Source: Phoronis australis (Eukaryota > Phoronida > Phoronidae). Taken from it: a DNA stretch of 62,000 nt. Shown in pieces: positions 48,001 to 57,238 of this stretch (its first letter is position 1; each line of letters opens with the position of its first letter). The notes beneath the pieces were generated by a model that worked only from the letters and a program-made list of their open reading frames with translations, was not told the DNA's origin and ran no database searches. The stretch lies in NCBI GenBank assembly GCA_002633005.1, contig NMRA01000812.1, positions 1 through 62,000 on the forward strand, given 5' to 3'. The position numbers were made by a program, and so were the translations under genes.

Positions 48001-49078
48001 TCTCTCTCTTATTGACTCATTGGGCTGCGGTGTTAAAAAAGTTAAATTATAAAATGTTTGAACATAAACCAAATACATTTCTGAATTTTCATCAAATACT
48101 TGTCATGCTTAAAGTTTTTGAATCACCAAAATCGCCCAACTATACAATCGAAGTTAAGACTATCACACGCTCACAACCTTTCACGTCTGGTAAAGTCACG
48201 TAATGGGAGAACGTCCTAATGAACATTAAAATTTTAAAATTTATCTATATGACTCCAATGAGATCATTTTCCACAGTAGTTCACACTAAATTTAGATCCT
48301 CCTGGTCGTTTCAGTTTGGGTAGCCTGCCTCCCGTTCTGTAACGCTGGGACCTCGATAAAAAGCATGCGAGACTGCATGAGCTAAATATAGCGGTGCATT
48401 TTAGATGAGAACACGTTACTGGTTAGATTTTAGCTAGGCCCTAGATTAGGGCCTAGCGTTACTGAACGCATATCAGTTGACATTTATTGTAGTACTTTAT
48501 CTAATCGCTTTGTTATCTAGCTCGTTGTATTTACACGACTAACGGCTGTGTCGTTTGCGGGGCCTTGTTGCAATACACTTTTCATGTTATAACGTGGCGT
48601 TATAACGTGAAAAGTAAGGTGGCTCGTCAGTTATCCTATGTGGAAACTAAGAATTTAAGATGCGTCAAACTTCAGTTTGTGTTTCCGTTCGCATAAAGCA
48701 GATGAAATTGTCTACGGTTGGTGACGCTTCGTAGTATATCTTACAGGTCGTCGTCTTTTATATCACCGCAAAAGGCCATGTAAATGTGAAACCCAGACTC
48801 AGAGTTACATGTATATGTAGGCTGAATACAAACAGGGCATAGCCTCTCATGCTGAGGGTTATAGAAATCAAGTCTAAAACAAGACTGTAAGTTAGGGCCA
48901 CTTCTCGCGATCTGCCATAACCTCTGAACTGGTGGGCGAGTTGTAATAAGTACTTACCGATTGCTTTTAAAATAACAGGTCTGATAAGTCTAGCGAAAGC
49001 AGCGCATCTCAGCAGATGATCATCACTGAACCCTTCGTTTTCGTCAACATAAGGGGTGTAGCCATCCGTTGTTGCCAT
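27070..49078 (-). CDS. SABATH-type SAM-dependent carboxyl methyltransferase, 384 aa, eight exons, complete
   Basis: Coding exons in order: 49078-48958, 40449-40354, 40044-39946, 35670-35520, 34880-34750, 30357-30218, 29682-29508, 27311-27070. They total 1155 nt and all joins keep phase; one acceptor ends AAG. The start ATG has A at -3 and G at +4. Known SABATH enzymes methylate the carboxyl group of small acids (salicylate, jasmonate, indoleacetate) using S-adenosylmethionine. Seen here: SAM motif FTIGDFATGDGCVSL (about residues 51-65); VVYEDQPLNNYNLL, matching the family's LNDLPxNDFN block; GFSTNAMHYLQTIPC, the substrate-lid region, with Tyr where plant enzymes usually have Trp; RRQAADEWEKLLLARAKELAPGG; LWKRMLSDGKITQEEFDD and YYRTEEEFRAPF, matching the family's C-terminal lid. 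Length fits the family (about 360-390). No signal peptide; probably cytosolic. The substrate cannot be predicted. The 22-kb span is mostly mobile-element insertions in the introns. Confidence 0.92.
27312..29507 (-). other. Last intron of the methyltransferase gene
   Basis: Contains one MITE (28198-28332) and a weak tRNA-like stretch near 28045-28105 (minus strand tgtctaattggtagcg) without a clear B box. No other gene signal. Confidence 0.6.
28198..28332 (+). mobile_element. TTCAGTAACGCTAGGACC MITE, copy 1
   Basis: About 135 bp with inverted ends cgttcagtaacgctaggacc and ggtcctagcattactgaatg. It shares a central core, cacgtgttctcatttaaaat, with copies at 33639-33759, 35971-36115 and 48328-48469. 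No coding capacity. Inside the last intron of the methyltransferase gene. Confidence 0.85.
29800..30016. mobile_element. Foldback (snapback) repeat of about 215 bp
   Basis: The two halves are imperfect reverse complements along nearly their full length: gtctgacgttacctgattc...gggagctgtaaccctcaatc against gggagctgtaaccttgatcc...gacctggttctagag. The loop is around 29905-29915. It occupies the intron between exons 30218 and 29682. Probably a foldback MITE; no target duplication was established. Confidence 0.75.
31919..32470 (+). repeat. Degenerate tandem units (gaaattgccactaggggg type)
   Basis: Three related stretches, at about 31919-32047, 32052-32175 and 32328-32470, each contain a gaaattgccac-ta-ggggcac block, then a gtcgtcgtccgttgacaac-like block. 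The first and third also share the end tttatcaagatcctgca. The third abuts the left arm of the Penelope-like element. Probably part of an older repeat family. Confidence 0.6.
32487..32515 (-). ncRNA. Hammerhead-ribozyme-like core, left arm
   Basis: On the minus strand: CTGATGA, then a stem (tgtctt...aagac) with a short loop, then GAAA. This is the order of conserved hammerhead core elements around stem II. It lies in a Penelope-like terminal arm, where such ribozymes are known. The base after GAAA is G, not the C seen in the right arm. I could not identify a valid cleavage triplet. Confidence 0.55.
32611..33147 (-). pseudogene. GIY-YIG endonuclease region of a Penelope-like element (truncated)
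   Basis: About 178 codons on the minus strand. The block SNVVYVVECDKCKEFYIGLTQ contains the VVY-VECxxC and YIG signature of the GIY-YIG nuclease in Penelope-like retroelements. RRLCDTLNEHNTSDKCNIY and the later HANELLYIKESLAIQ match the rest of the domain. Upstream the family's LKRQLSRLI-type linker is present, but the reverse transcriptase is missing. The frame runs to a stop inside the left inverted arm. Confidence 0.85.
33388..33416 (+). ncRNA. Hammerhead-ribozyme-like core, right arm
   Basis: Plus strand: CTGATGA, stem gtctt paired with aagac across loop gttgaat, then GAAAC, followed by GTTGAGTTAAC, which could form a short stem III. The core is complete. The nucleotide after the would-be stem III is not an obvious NUH cleavage triplet, and stem I pairing was not found, so activity is doubtful. 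Confidence 0.6.
33639..33759 (+). mobile_element. TTCAGTAACGCTAGGACC MITE, copy 2 (left end degraded)
   Basis: Shares the core (aaaatctagccaaaattacgtgttgtcatttgaaa) and the right end (aggtcctagcgttattgaa) with the other copies. The left inverted terminus is mostly lost. Confidence 0.7.
35917..38738. mobile_element. Foldback transposon with gagtac-rich arms
   Basis: The outer arms are inverted copies: acttgatttacctcgccgg...ggtcaaccggctaagacatctgg at 35917-35967 matches the reverse complement of 38688-38738. Inward, gtctccaatctccgtactcag (near 36167-36187) matches the inverse of 38652-38673. Both arms then dissolve into degenerate gagtac/gtactc repeats (about 36180-36430 and 38560-38655). The left arm is interrupted by a MITE. 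The 2-kb middle has no recognised protein, but has a direct repeat of roughly 200-bp spacing (gccgatag...tttaacatg-gg-tggcc at about 37540 and 37752). Confidence 0.8.
35971..36115 (+). mobile_element. TTCAGTAACGCTAGGACC MITE, copy 3, nested in the foldback arm
   Basis: Ends gccttcagtggcgctaagac and gtcttagcgctactgaacgg, with core aatcacgtgttttaatttaaaatac. Comparison with the uninterrupted right arm of the foldback element places the insertion just after catctgg, so the MITE moved after the foldback element arrived. Confidence 0.85.
38886..39250 (+). mobile_element. Non-LTR retrotransposon fragment (end of endonuclease domain)
   Basis: Plus-strand frame with VDLGYRADHFSISISFRITDF followed by GPWRFNNSLPNDSNYVNLV. 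This matches the conserved GYRSDHS-type end of the L1-like endonuclease and its KGxGxWKFNxSLLxDxxY follow-on block. The frame stops at 39146, then continues degraded to about 39250. No reverse transcriptase follows. Confidence 0.75.
42363..44434. mobile_element. TIR transposon (CCGTAGCC family), inner copy with 5-bp target duplication
   Basis: A 2072-bp element with inverted ends CAGACCCGTAGCCAGG and GCTGGCTACGGGCCTG. It is flanked by tgttg at 42358-42362 and 44435-44439. Its own internal sequence at the equivalent position (ttatgttgttcatcc near 42895-42909) shows the uninterrupted target. It contains repeated cactactccgaag units (43240-43345) and no recognised transposase, so it is probably non-autonomous. 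Confidence 0.85.
43240..43370 (+). repeat. Minisatellite of (cactactccgaag)-like units
   Basis: Some seven to eight degenerate 13-17 bp units, each with a ctccgaag or cttcgaa core. The homologous array in the outer copy is at about 44555-44650, and short antisense relatives occur near 43940 and 45750. Confidence 0.75.
46762..47102. mobile_element. hAT-like MITE (CAGTAGCGGATTTAG type)
   Basis: The left end CTGGGGCGGATCCAG aligns with the reverse complement of the right end, CAGTAGCGGATTTAG, and runs of g/c (agggggtct and aggggggtcttggcccc) sit just inside. This terminus pattern is typical of hAT MITEs. The flanks share gttcc(t) but no clean 8-bp duplication. Confidence 0.65.
47962..48008. repeat. 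Perfect 47-bp palindrome (23-bp arms, 1-base centre)
   Basis: The left arm begins gagagagattag, ends aactatcg at 47984, and is exactly complementary to 47986-48008 around a single g. Too tight for a microRNA hairpin. Confidence 0.95.
48328..48469 (-). mobile_element. TTCAGTAACGCTAGGACC MITE, copy 4 (inverted)
   Basis: Read on the minus strand it starts cgttcagtaacgctaggcc and ends cagcgttacagaacgggagg, with core acgtgttctcatctaaaatgc. In the first intron of the methyltransferase gene. Confidence 0.85.
48577..48615. repeat. Near-perfect hairpin, 18-bp arms
   Basis: acttttcatgttataacg, spacer tgg, then cgttataacgtgaaaagt, with one mismatch. About 340 bp from the first splice donor of the methyltransferase gene. 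Confidence 0.9.
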
Positions 49079-49461
49079 GCTGGACAATCCCAGGTGGCAA
49101 TCCTGACGATAGTTCTGAGCGAACTTAAAGTACAGCCGACCGAGCTCTGAGCTCGTTATATTGAGTATGAACTTCCCTTGTCTGGACAAATCCTTATCTC
49201 AAAGGCCAATGTAATGAGGAGGGGACAGCCTCTCGAACACTACTTTTTTTTACTACTGTAGTAACAACATGTTTTTGCAATACAATTGTTCCCACTTTTG
49301 CCTGATATTCTCGCGCAGTCACTCTTCAAAACGTGTTACAGTATTAAAGAAAAGAAGTTACATTTGGCCTACATGGAGACTGTAGGCCCTAAAACAGGTG
49401 TGTATACGTAACTTTCGAAAAATTACTCATACATTGTAGGTAATTGCTTAGCAAAGTGTTT

Positions 49462-49540
49462 TGTGTGTGTGTGTGTGTGTGCGTGTGTGTGTGCGTGTGT
49501 GTGCGTGTGCGTGCGTGTGTGTGTGTATGTGAGTGTGTGG
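49462..49540 (+). repeat. (GT)n microsatellite
   Basis: About 79 bp of gt with scattered gc and one gtat interruption, roughly 385 bp upstream of the methyltransferase start codon. Confidence 0.95.
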
Positions 49541-49854
49541 CGTGCGCATTGTAACTGGTTTCAATTTTTATGATTAATTAATTTGTTTGCCTGCTGCCCA
49601 TATGCCGTTTTGTTGTCAATTTTGCTTCTGAGTAGGCCAACTCTTATTTGCAGTACCTACACATACCCTTCAAACAAATTTTTAAAAAATAAAAAGTTAA
49701 CCTTACAAAAGAACCTAGTCCGAAACTTCGTGTTGGTGACAGCGTACAAATTATTTGCCAATAACCTTTTGGCGAACTGTCCCACCGCCACACCGTCTAA
49801 AGGTCCTGCTTTTGGACACCCTGCCAAGTTCAGTTAGTGACGAGTACATTACTT

Positions 49855-50035
49855 CGAGCAAGCTTGCTGCAAAAGTTTCTGCAACCCAGCCGCAAACATT
49901 GCTGCATGTTTGCCGCAAACATGCAGCAAACTTTACCATGCAAATGAAGTTTGACACAAGCTTGGTGCAAACATCTCTATGTCCTTATATGGAATAGTTC
50001 CTGCAACCCAACTGCACACCTGAAAAAAATATTGC
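49855..50035 (+). repeat. Imperfect repeat of gctgcaaac/gcaaacatgc units
   Basis: Recurring cttgctgcaaa, gccgcaaaca, ttgctgcatgttt and cttggtgcaaac words, partly inverted, suggest a degenerate minisatellite or a foldback remnant. Confidence 0.5.
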
Positions 50036-50727
50036 TGCAAGACTACAACACTTGAGTTGTGGCATGAATAATTTAATGCAGAAATGTCCTTGGCAAATGC
50101 ATAATTTTATTGCATGCCCGCTGGTTATAACAAGAAAATACAGAATCAGCTGCATACTGGATTTAACATGATAGAGTTTAATCTTATGTATAATGACTAG
50201 AAATGAAACCAAGATCACATGACAATGAATAACAGAAAATATACATGTAGAAGTGTCTACAGTGGCAATTGGTAATCATACTTGTATTACAATCAAAATT
50301 GTGTCTAAAGAGAACAACTTGATGTATGCAAGCCTTAATTACAATATACCAAGATGTTTTATTCTTAACGCACGAGGAAGTCTATGGTAATTGTAACAAT
50401 CATACTATTTACCTGACTAAACTAACAACAGCAACACAGAGCGTTGAAATGCGCCCACGGCTGCGCTGCCAACGGGGTGTTTATTAGCATTGAAAATGGC
50501 GCAAAATATGTTGAATGCCGGTGGAGAAAACCATGAAATCAGACTCTCCCTCCATGGAAAGGCATACTTAGAACAGCATGTCGAGCATTTTTAAGTATTT
50601 TATTTTAAATAACCTCATTACTTGTCAACGGAAAAAATCACTCTTAACAATTATAAACATACTTATTTTTCCCATGTTAATTTAAAATAGTTGAAAACAG
50701 TCTAACATTTCATTGATTACTAGTTTT

Positions 50728-50880
50728 GCTTCCCAATATGGTTTCAGGAAACATCAGTCTACTGAATCGGATATTATTGAAATTTGAAATATTTCGACTA
50801 TAGTGATATCTTCTAGCAGCAACATTTATTTATCTAAGGCATCAAACATAAATCATACCTTTCGATTCTACCATGGTGTT
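50728..50880 (+). mobile_element. Reverse transcriptase remnant of another non-LTR element
   Basis: The plus strand encodes SQYGFRKHQSTESDIIEI, matching the QFGFRxxxST block of non-LTR reverse transcriptases. About 60 bases after a stop comes IYLSKASNINHTF, a degraded form of the DLSKAFDTINHxxLL catalytic block. Its sequence differs from the element at 23.9-26.9 kb. Dead. Confidence 0.6.
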
Positions 50881-51620
50881 GAAAAGAACAACTACAGAGT
50901 TTGTCCAGTTACCAGTTAAAATTATATTAGTAGACGTTCTAAACACATTCTACTTTAGATTAATCTGCATTACAGCAATCAGTGGTGTTTCATAGCGATC
51001 ATGGGATGATCGCTCCAGTTTTCTTCCTTGTTTGCTCTAACCAACCTTGAGATGCTGGGTATGCCATTTGTTCCGGTGTTTTCAACTCAATCTTGTTGCC
51101 TCACAACCTCTGCAGTGTGTCTGGCTTTCATCAAATACATTAAGTCGCTCAATATTCACAATTCTAAAATATGAATGCTATTTCACTTTCCACAAAAAGG
51201 CATTTGTGATAGCAATATTAGAATCTCAATTACGTTTTAGCTGACTGAATTTGCTATTGCTCATGTATGAACAGGCAGTTGAACTTGTGTTCAAAGTAAC
51301 CAGTATGACCGCAGAGACTGAGAACTGGCGTTTGACTGAAGGTGATGGCAGTTAAAACATTTACCGGTAGTTAATATACAATATGAAATCTTTATTTGTG
51401 CCCAATAGTTACCATGCATTAAACCAAAATAAAACAGTGAATCAAACAGTCAGCGAGTGATGTGAAAATTGACACAAAATCAAGTTTTACAGTCTCAATT
51501 AAGTGATAAATTAGAAGGTCTGGTTACATGTAACTTGACAACGACTTGGAAACTTGTGAGTTCTGGTGTCAACCCTAACTCATTTTGAAATCTGTGCTGT
51601 ACTTTTCTCTAACCATTATA

Positions 51621-51786
51621 CAGTGCTGTAGTGGGGCGTAGGTGCACGTACATGTAGGCGCAGCCAACCACCTTTTGGCATTCCAACGTAGCACCTACTC
51701 ACCGTAAGTTATGTTCAGTGCACAAGGTGATACCGGCAGTGGGCTTTGGGCGCCTACTTACCACTAATTTTACCACTACAGCACTG
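51621..51786. mobile_element. hAT-like MITE, copy 2
   Basis: 166 bp; ends CAGTGCTGTAGTGG and CCACTACAGCACTG are perfect 14-bp inverted repeats. It matches 2367-2522 along its length (gcagccaaccaccttttggc, gtaagtta-gttcagtgc, gggcgcctacttacc). An acatgt insertion distinguishes it. No intact 8-bp target duplication here. Confidence 0.85.
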
Positions 51787-52054
51787 CATGACCTCCAATT
51801 TGGCTGAATCAGTTAGAAAAGCAACTTCCATCCTTTTGCTTGTAGACCAAAACTACTGATTCATGAATGAAATCTAAGTAATGTTACTTAACAATCACAT
51901 CAAAATAAATACAATTTTAAAATCAAAACTCACATCCATACAGTTCTTCAGTTATCGATGTAGAGTCTATGCTGTATCAAAACCTGTTTGAATAGGGGTC
52001 AAATGAAAGTTTGAAAGGATTTGAAGCCATCATGTACATATGGATGTTATCAGC

Positions 52055-53800
52055 GATGTGGTAGCGATAAAGAAAGCGGTAAAGTTACTTTGATGAATAC
52101 AAATGGAAGTAGTGCAGTAGACAATGTCATGGTAACTGAGGAAATTCCGACTTCAGTCAGTCATTTTCAAGTTGGTGAGAAAATTGCGTGTCTCCGATCA
52201 TTTTTCGTTACGCTGAGAAGTGTATCGTAACCTTCAAGAAAATAACAGATGGGAAACTCACGACTTTGATAGAAAAATAAACAGAGACATAATCTGGAAA
52301 GAAAAAATAAAAACAATTATTTTGAGTTCTCACAGTTGACAAAAGATAACGGATGCCTGGAAAATGTTGCACGAAATCTTCAAAATAACGTGTTCTGTTT
52401 TAGAGGCCTTGGATAGTATGACTGTATAATTTGGTTTTAAATTCTGTTACAAGCTCTGGTATGACAAAATCTGAATCATCGAAACGTAGATCAAAACCTT
52501 TAGCATGCCATAATCAAAAGTTTCTGGTACGTACATGTACATGTAGTTATTTAAGGAAATATAGAAGGTTAAAATTTTGCCATGGCTGAATATAGAACCT
52601 AACAAGCGACATAAAAACTGATCAAAACAAAGCAAAAATATTCAGAGAAAGACAAATCATTGCTACACTCATCTACATGTATGAGCTGGCTGTACTTCGG
52701 GAGCAAGTTTTCGGATACACAGAATTGATTAAATGCACAATTTTCATTGTTGAGAGTCTTTATTCCGTTAAGTTTATACATTCGGAACAAAACTCTACTC
52801 TCAACTGAATGAAACATGTATGTTTCGAAATATCGTGTGCCTTTTAATTATGTCGCTAGGTCAGTTATTTTATCTATGTTCAGGCTGGCTTCAGGAAGGG
52901 GTAATGCCCAGTTGACAATGTTTATTCTCAATACTCTTATTAACAAATATTTACTGAAACAGAGAGGCCTCTTCTTTTGTCTTTTTATCGTCTTTAAAAG
53001 AGCGTTCGACTTTTGTGGCGAGAGCTACGGACTTATGTACAAAATGTCAAGTTTTGGAAAAATGTATCAAATTATAAACAGCATGTATAAAATGTGAAGT
53101 CATGCATTTTGCTGAATGGGGACGGTTACGTAACCGATTTCTTCCAGTGTAGGAAGAGAGTAAGACAAGGATTTGGAGAATTACAAAAACAACAAGGCTC
53201 GTGAGTAAATATTGGTCTAGTGAATTTATATTCACTGATGTTTGCCGATGACTTGGCTCTCGTTGAAGAAACCGCTGTTCCTATGCAAAGATTGATTACC
53301 TAACTAAATGGAAGTTTCATTTGAACATGATGTCAAAAAGAAAAGGTATTGTCTTTTTATCAAGAGGAATATATAAGAAATTATGAATAGTGGAAATTAT
53401 TAAACTGTGCCAACGATTTCAGAGTATTTGGGAATCAAAATTTACCTCTCAGGGTGTGTTTTACAAAGGCGCAGCTGATAAAGCGGCAATAGGTAGACTA
53501 AGTACATTGACGTTCCTGAGAAAGTGTGGTTATAATTGTTCGATGTAAAAGTATGGTGTAAAGTCCTAAGATTTGGGGATTTCATCCTGCACAAGACATT
53601 GAAATGGTACACAATAACTTCTGTAAGTTCTTACCGCGACTTCAACAGTACATGTATGTTTCAAACGTAGCAGTGAGAGCAGAGCTTGGGAGAGTGACGA
53701 TGAACGTACATTTATTATTGAGAATTGTTGAATACTGGTTAAAGTTCAAGTAAAAATGCCAAGCCATCGTTATGTTAGCGTATGCTATAGCGTTCAACAG
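52055..53800 (+). mobile_element. Non-LTR retrotransposon, copy 2 (internally deleted)
   Basis: Near-identical to parts of copy 1: the GSDKESGKVTLMNTNGSS block (52058-52111), the lysine-rich middle (52250-52660), GSGFRKG-like remains at 52880-52920, GLFFCLFIVFKRAFDF (52968-53015), the ADDLALVEET block (53245-53275) and GAAXXADKAA to MVHNNFCKFL (53460-53640). It lacks the 5' endonuclease start. Between about 52690 and 52870 it has unrelated sequence where copy 1 has the RT start. Same strand as copy 1. Confidence 0.8.
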
Positions 53801-55592
53801 GAAGTGGCTGACCAAAAAAACTGTTGGGCCCTGAACACCAAACGTTTGTTATTTACGTACTGTTTTGGAATTTTGGGGCACAACAAGGCGTACGCAGGCG
53901 ACAGTGCCTCATTTACATGTACATGTACAGTGCTGATCGAATCCAACGTCCTATCGAACGCGGCTAGGCCGCGTCCGGATACGGGTTCCAAACCGCGGTT
54001 GGACCGAGGCTAGCTCAGGTCCGGACTTCGTCTGACCGCGGTTAATCCGAAGTGAAGTCGCGTCCGTGCTATGCCTTGGCTTTGTTTTTACTTCGCTCGG
54101 AAAGCTGGAAATACTGGGGGGTTACTGTAAGTAAGCGTATGATGAGGCGATTAAATGTTCTATGGCACATTGTAAAACAGTTCATTATCAGATTTCGGTC
54201 GGGGTTACAGACGTACGTGTGGGATATGTAAAGTTACTAATTCGTTACTTTTAATCTGACGTATAGCCAGTATCATCGACGTTGTACCTTTCCTGATCTC
54301 CGGGCCTGATTGCGATTTCATAATTGAACTTTCAGTTAACAGACTGAGTCAGTAGTGGTTATAACAGCGTGTGGCTGAGTTGTGTGTGAGAGGCATACAT
54401 GTACAACATGTAGTGGTTAATAAAATAATTATTTTAACTCACTTCTTTGGCACATGGCATCTATTGTACTTTGGACAAAGTACAGTAGTTTGTTTTCCAG
54501 ATAGATGATTTTGAAAGTGTTTTGCGTAAACGACATCCCCGTCACAGATTACTTATTAGTTTCATCTCCAGTAATGTTTCTGCCTTGTAAAAATTTAACA
54601 CAGATCAATGGCGAGAAGAAAAAGAGACGTGGTGTAAATTAAAAAAAAAAATTCTACTCTTGTACCACGGACTATCTAGTGCAATAGGCGAATCTCACAA
54701 TTTTTATTTTCAATTTTGATATTTTCTTTTTCTTTAAATCGCGACACTACAATAAATAGGGAGGCGTGCGTGTAGAGTTTGAGCGAACTGATCAAATAAT
54801 TATTATAAAGACGATCGGATCTTAAGTCGTTGTCCTTCACTCCGTGTAGTAACAAATCTGGGTCACTAAAAGGCAAGTCATCATGAATACCAACAGTTGC
54901 AACAAAGAAACTAGGCCATGGATCTTATCAACAGCAACAACAAAAGCAATATTGATCAACTGACCCGCAGTTATAGGCCTACTTTATACACGTAGGGGGA
55001 AATCTGACCGTACGCCGAAAACGCGGCCTCTTACAGATCCTCCGTACGAGTAAGGTGAATTCTAGACCAATGGTACACGGAGTAGGGGTTCGTGTTTATA
55101 GTTTACGGCATGGTCGTATATAGCGCCACTAAAGTCAACAAGCGCCGGTCCAATCGTTATCTATAGCACACCGTACATTAATTGTTGGAAGAAACGTGTT
55201 TTAAAGTACTACTTTGAAATAACGTGAAATGTACGAGAACCATTGTGCGTTGAAACCCCATCGACAACTTTGTGCATTTAGACAAATATTTCCAAAATTA
55301 TTGAATTATTAAAACACAATGAAAAGAATCTGTTTTTAACGTACCGGGCAATCTCCGACAGCCATTACCGGAGTTAATTGATCACGAACTCTGTTAAATT
55401 CGAAAATGAAAGAATACTAAGGCATGTGTACGCATATTGCATCCATATTCTTATTTTTGACCGTATTTTATTAATTTACCAAATACTCACAATGAAATCT
55501 AAAAAAGTTATTTCAATTTTTCGAATTGTCATTGTCGGTTTTGTACAAATTTTTGTAAGAATCACAAGTTTCGTTTTAATAAACATGCGGTC

Positions 55593-55739
55593 TAATACGC
55601 TTACAAGGAACTGAGGAAGTCACGCATTTCTAAAGATATGCGTGAATTTTCACCTTTCGTCCTTCNTAATACGCTTACAAGGAACTGAGGAAGTCACGCA
55701 TTTCTAAAGATATGCGTGAATCTTCACCTTTCGTCCTTC
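55593..55739 (+). repeat. Direct duplication of about 73 bp flanking an N
   Basis: 55593-55665 (taatacgcttacaaggaact to tcgtccttc) is repeated at 55667-55739 with one or two differences, separated only by an N at 55666. Probably an unmerged overlap between contig ends. Confidence 0.9.
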
Positions 55740-56702
55740 TAAACGGCTTTACCAGGATCAATGAGAGCGCGGCACCGGAGTTTGAAACAGTTGTGATGAC
55801 CGCAATTAAGTGCATTTACCGGACCATAAACGTTAGTAAACATCTCTGCCTGTACAAAATGGCAAACTTTCAAATTGCATGAACCAAAAAATGTCGTTAA
55901 AATGAACACCACGCTGTATTTAGCTGGAAAAAGCGACCACGTATGGTTTTCGTTTTTTAAAAAATCGATGAACTAATAAGCTAAAAACTACAAACATTGA
56001 GTACAGTTGAAGATAAACGATCGTGCGTATTGATATACTCGGTGGATTGACACACACTGATCAGAGTTTACAATATCACATGCATTTTTCTAGTATTTTT
56101 TCAATCTATTTTAACCAGATTGTTAATTTGTTGTAATAAACTTGTGCCCATTCTCCATTTTTATGACTGACAAAAAGCTAAATTAGTTTTGCAGTCAGTA
56201 CAACCGAAATTTTCCAGAGATTACAAATTCCATCTTGGCTATCACCATATTTACACTTTCGCATATTTTAGGCTAATAAAGATCAAACTTGAAATAATGA
56301 CTAATGTTTAATGTAACTAAGTTTCGCTGACGATCATAATTTACCACTGTTTCAGTACTTCAAGTTTAAAAATAAAATGTAAAAGTATCAATCCGTTCCC
56401 AGTATGAGAAAAACCAAGTAGACAGGAGTATTAAAAAAGAAATCGAATACCAAAAACTGGTATTAAACAATTTTTAAAACCGTCTTTCCTTTTGGGAAGT
56501 GTCTTTTTGTGGAGATAAAAACGAATTAACATTCTTAGTCATATTGTGTACCAAGTTAAAACTACTCTCCACAGCTGCAGGATGTAACTCTGTAATAATG
56601 CCAGAGAAAACCTGTTTGGGTGTAATAACAAACACGATTGTTGAGACAGTAGTGTAAGTTATTGCCTTTAGACTTCATTAGTTCAGGTCTACATCAATAC
56701 AA

Positions 56703-56951
56703 AAGGCGAGCTGAATAGGCATCGTTAAAGTTGTTTGGGGCTAAGAGAACCTGAGCGGTGACCAGTGTAAGCGAGAAAATTTCCACATAAATGCTCACAC
56801 AAGAGTGGAGAATCTTAAAAACTCCGTNAAGGCGAGCTGAATAGGCATCGTTAAAGTTGTTTGGGGCTAAGAGAATCTGAGCGGTGACCAGTGTAAGCGA
56901 GAAACTTTCCACATAAATGCTCACACAAGAGTGGAGAATCTTAAAAACTCC
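56703..56951 (+). repeat. Direct duplication of about 124 bp flanking an N
   Basis: 56703-56826 and 56828-56951 are nearly identical (aaggcgagctgaatagg to aaaactccgt), with a single N at 56827. Same assembly-join pattern. Confidence 0.9.
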
Positions 56952-57238
56952 GTAAAATAGCGTTTTGGACAATATCTGCAAGAAGCCTGCAATATACTTA
57001 ACAAAAAGCAAATCAGCTGTGTCTCAGGTACTATTTTAAAAGTTAGCTTTAAGTTTGAACATGGTATATGATGTGCAGTGAAAATCATGATTGCGCATCA
57101 AGGTCAGGCACGCTATTCAGTTTCCCTGGGCCCATGGCATATGGACATAATACAGAGCGTATTTCCATGGCGTAGTCTCGAAATTCTCCATTTTTCTTTT
57201 GGCCGAGTCCTTATAAGCGGGGTGGGTGAGGCGGTACT

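Larger units (their letters stand above)
40450..48957 (-). other. First intron of the methyltransferase gene
   Basis: 8.5 kb separating the first coding exon from the rest. It contains the self-nested transposon 41855-46195, an hAT-like MITE 46762-47102, a perfect palindrome 47962-48008, a MITE 48328-48469 and a near-perfect hairpin 48577-48615. The stretches 40450-41850 and 47110-47950 hold no recognised gene. Confidence 0.7.
49079..52020. other. Upstream region of the methyltransferase gene
   Basis: Should include the promoter, but no core element could be fixed. It contains a GT microsatellite (49462-49540), a gctgcaaacatgc-like imperfect repeat (49855-50035), a reverse transcriptase remnant (50728-50880) and an hAT-like MITE (51621-51786). 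The remainder is AT-rich and featureless. Confidence 0.55.
53801..57238. other. Spacer without recognised genes
   Basis: Contains the GC-rich, partly palindromic stretch 53955-54060 (repeated accgcggtt/aaccgcggt) and two N-flanking duplications (55593-55739 and 56703-56951). No coding region with a recognisable domain was seen on either strand. Confidence 0.55.

Noticed and set aside
56694-57011. Minus-strand ORF with an internal duplication
   Set aside because: It spans the N at 56827, and its repeat is the suspected assembly duplication.
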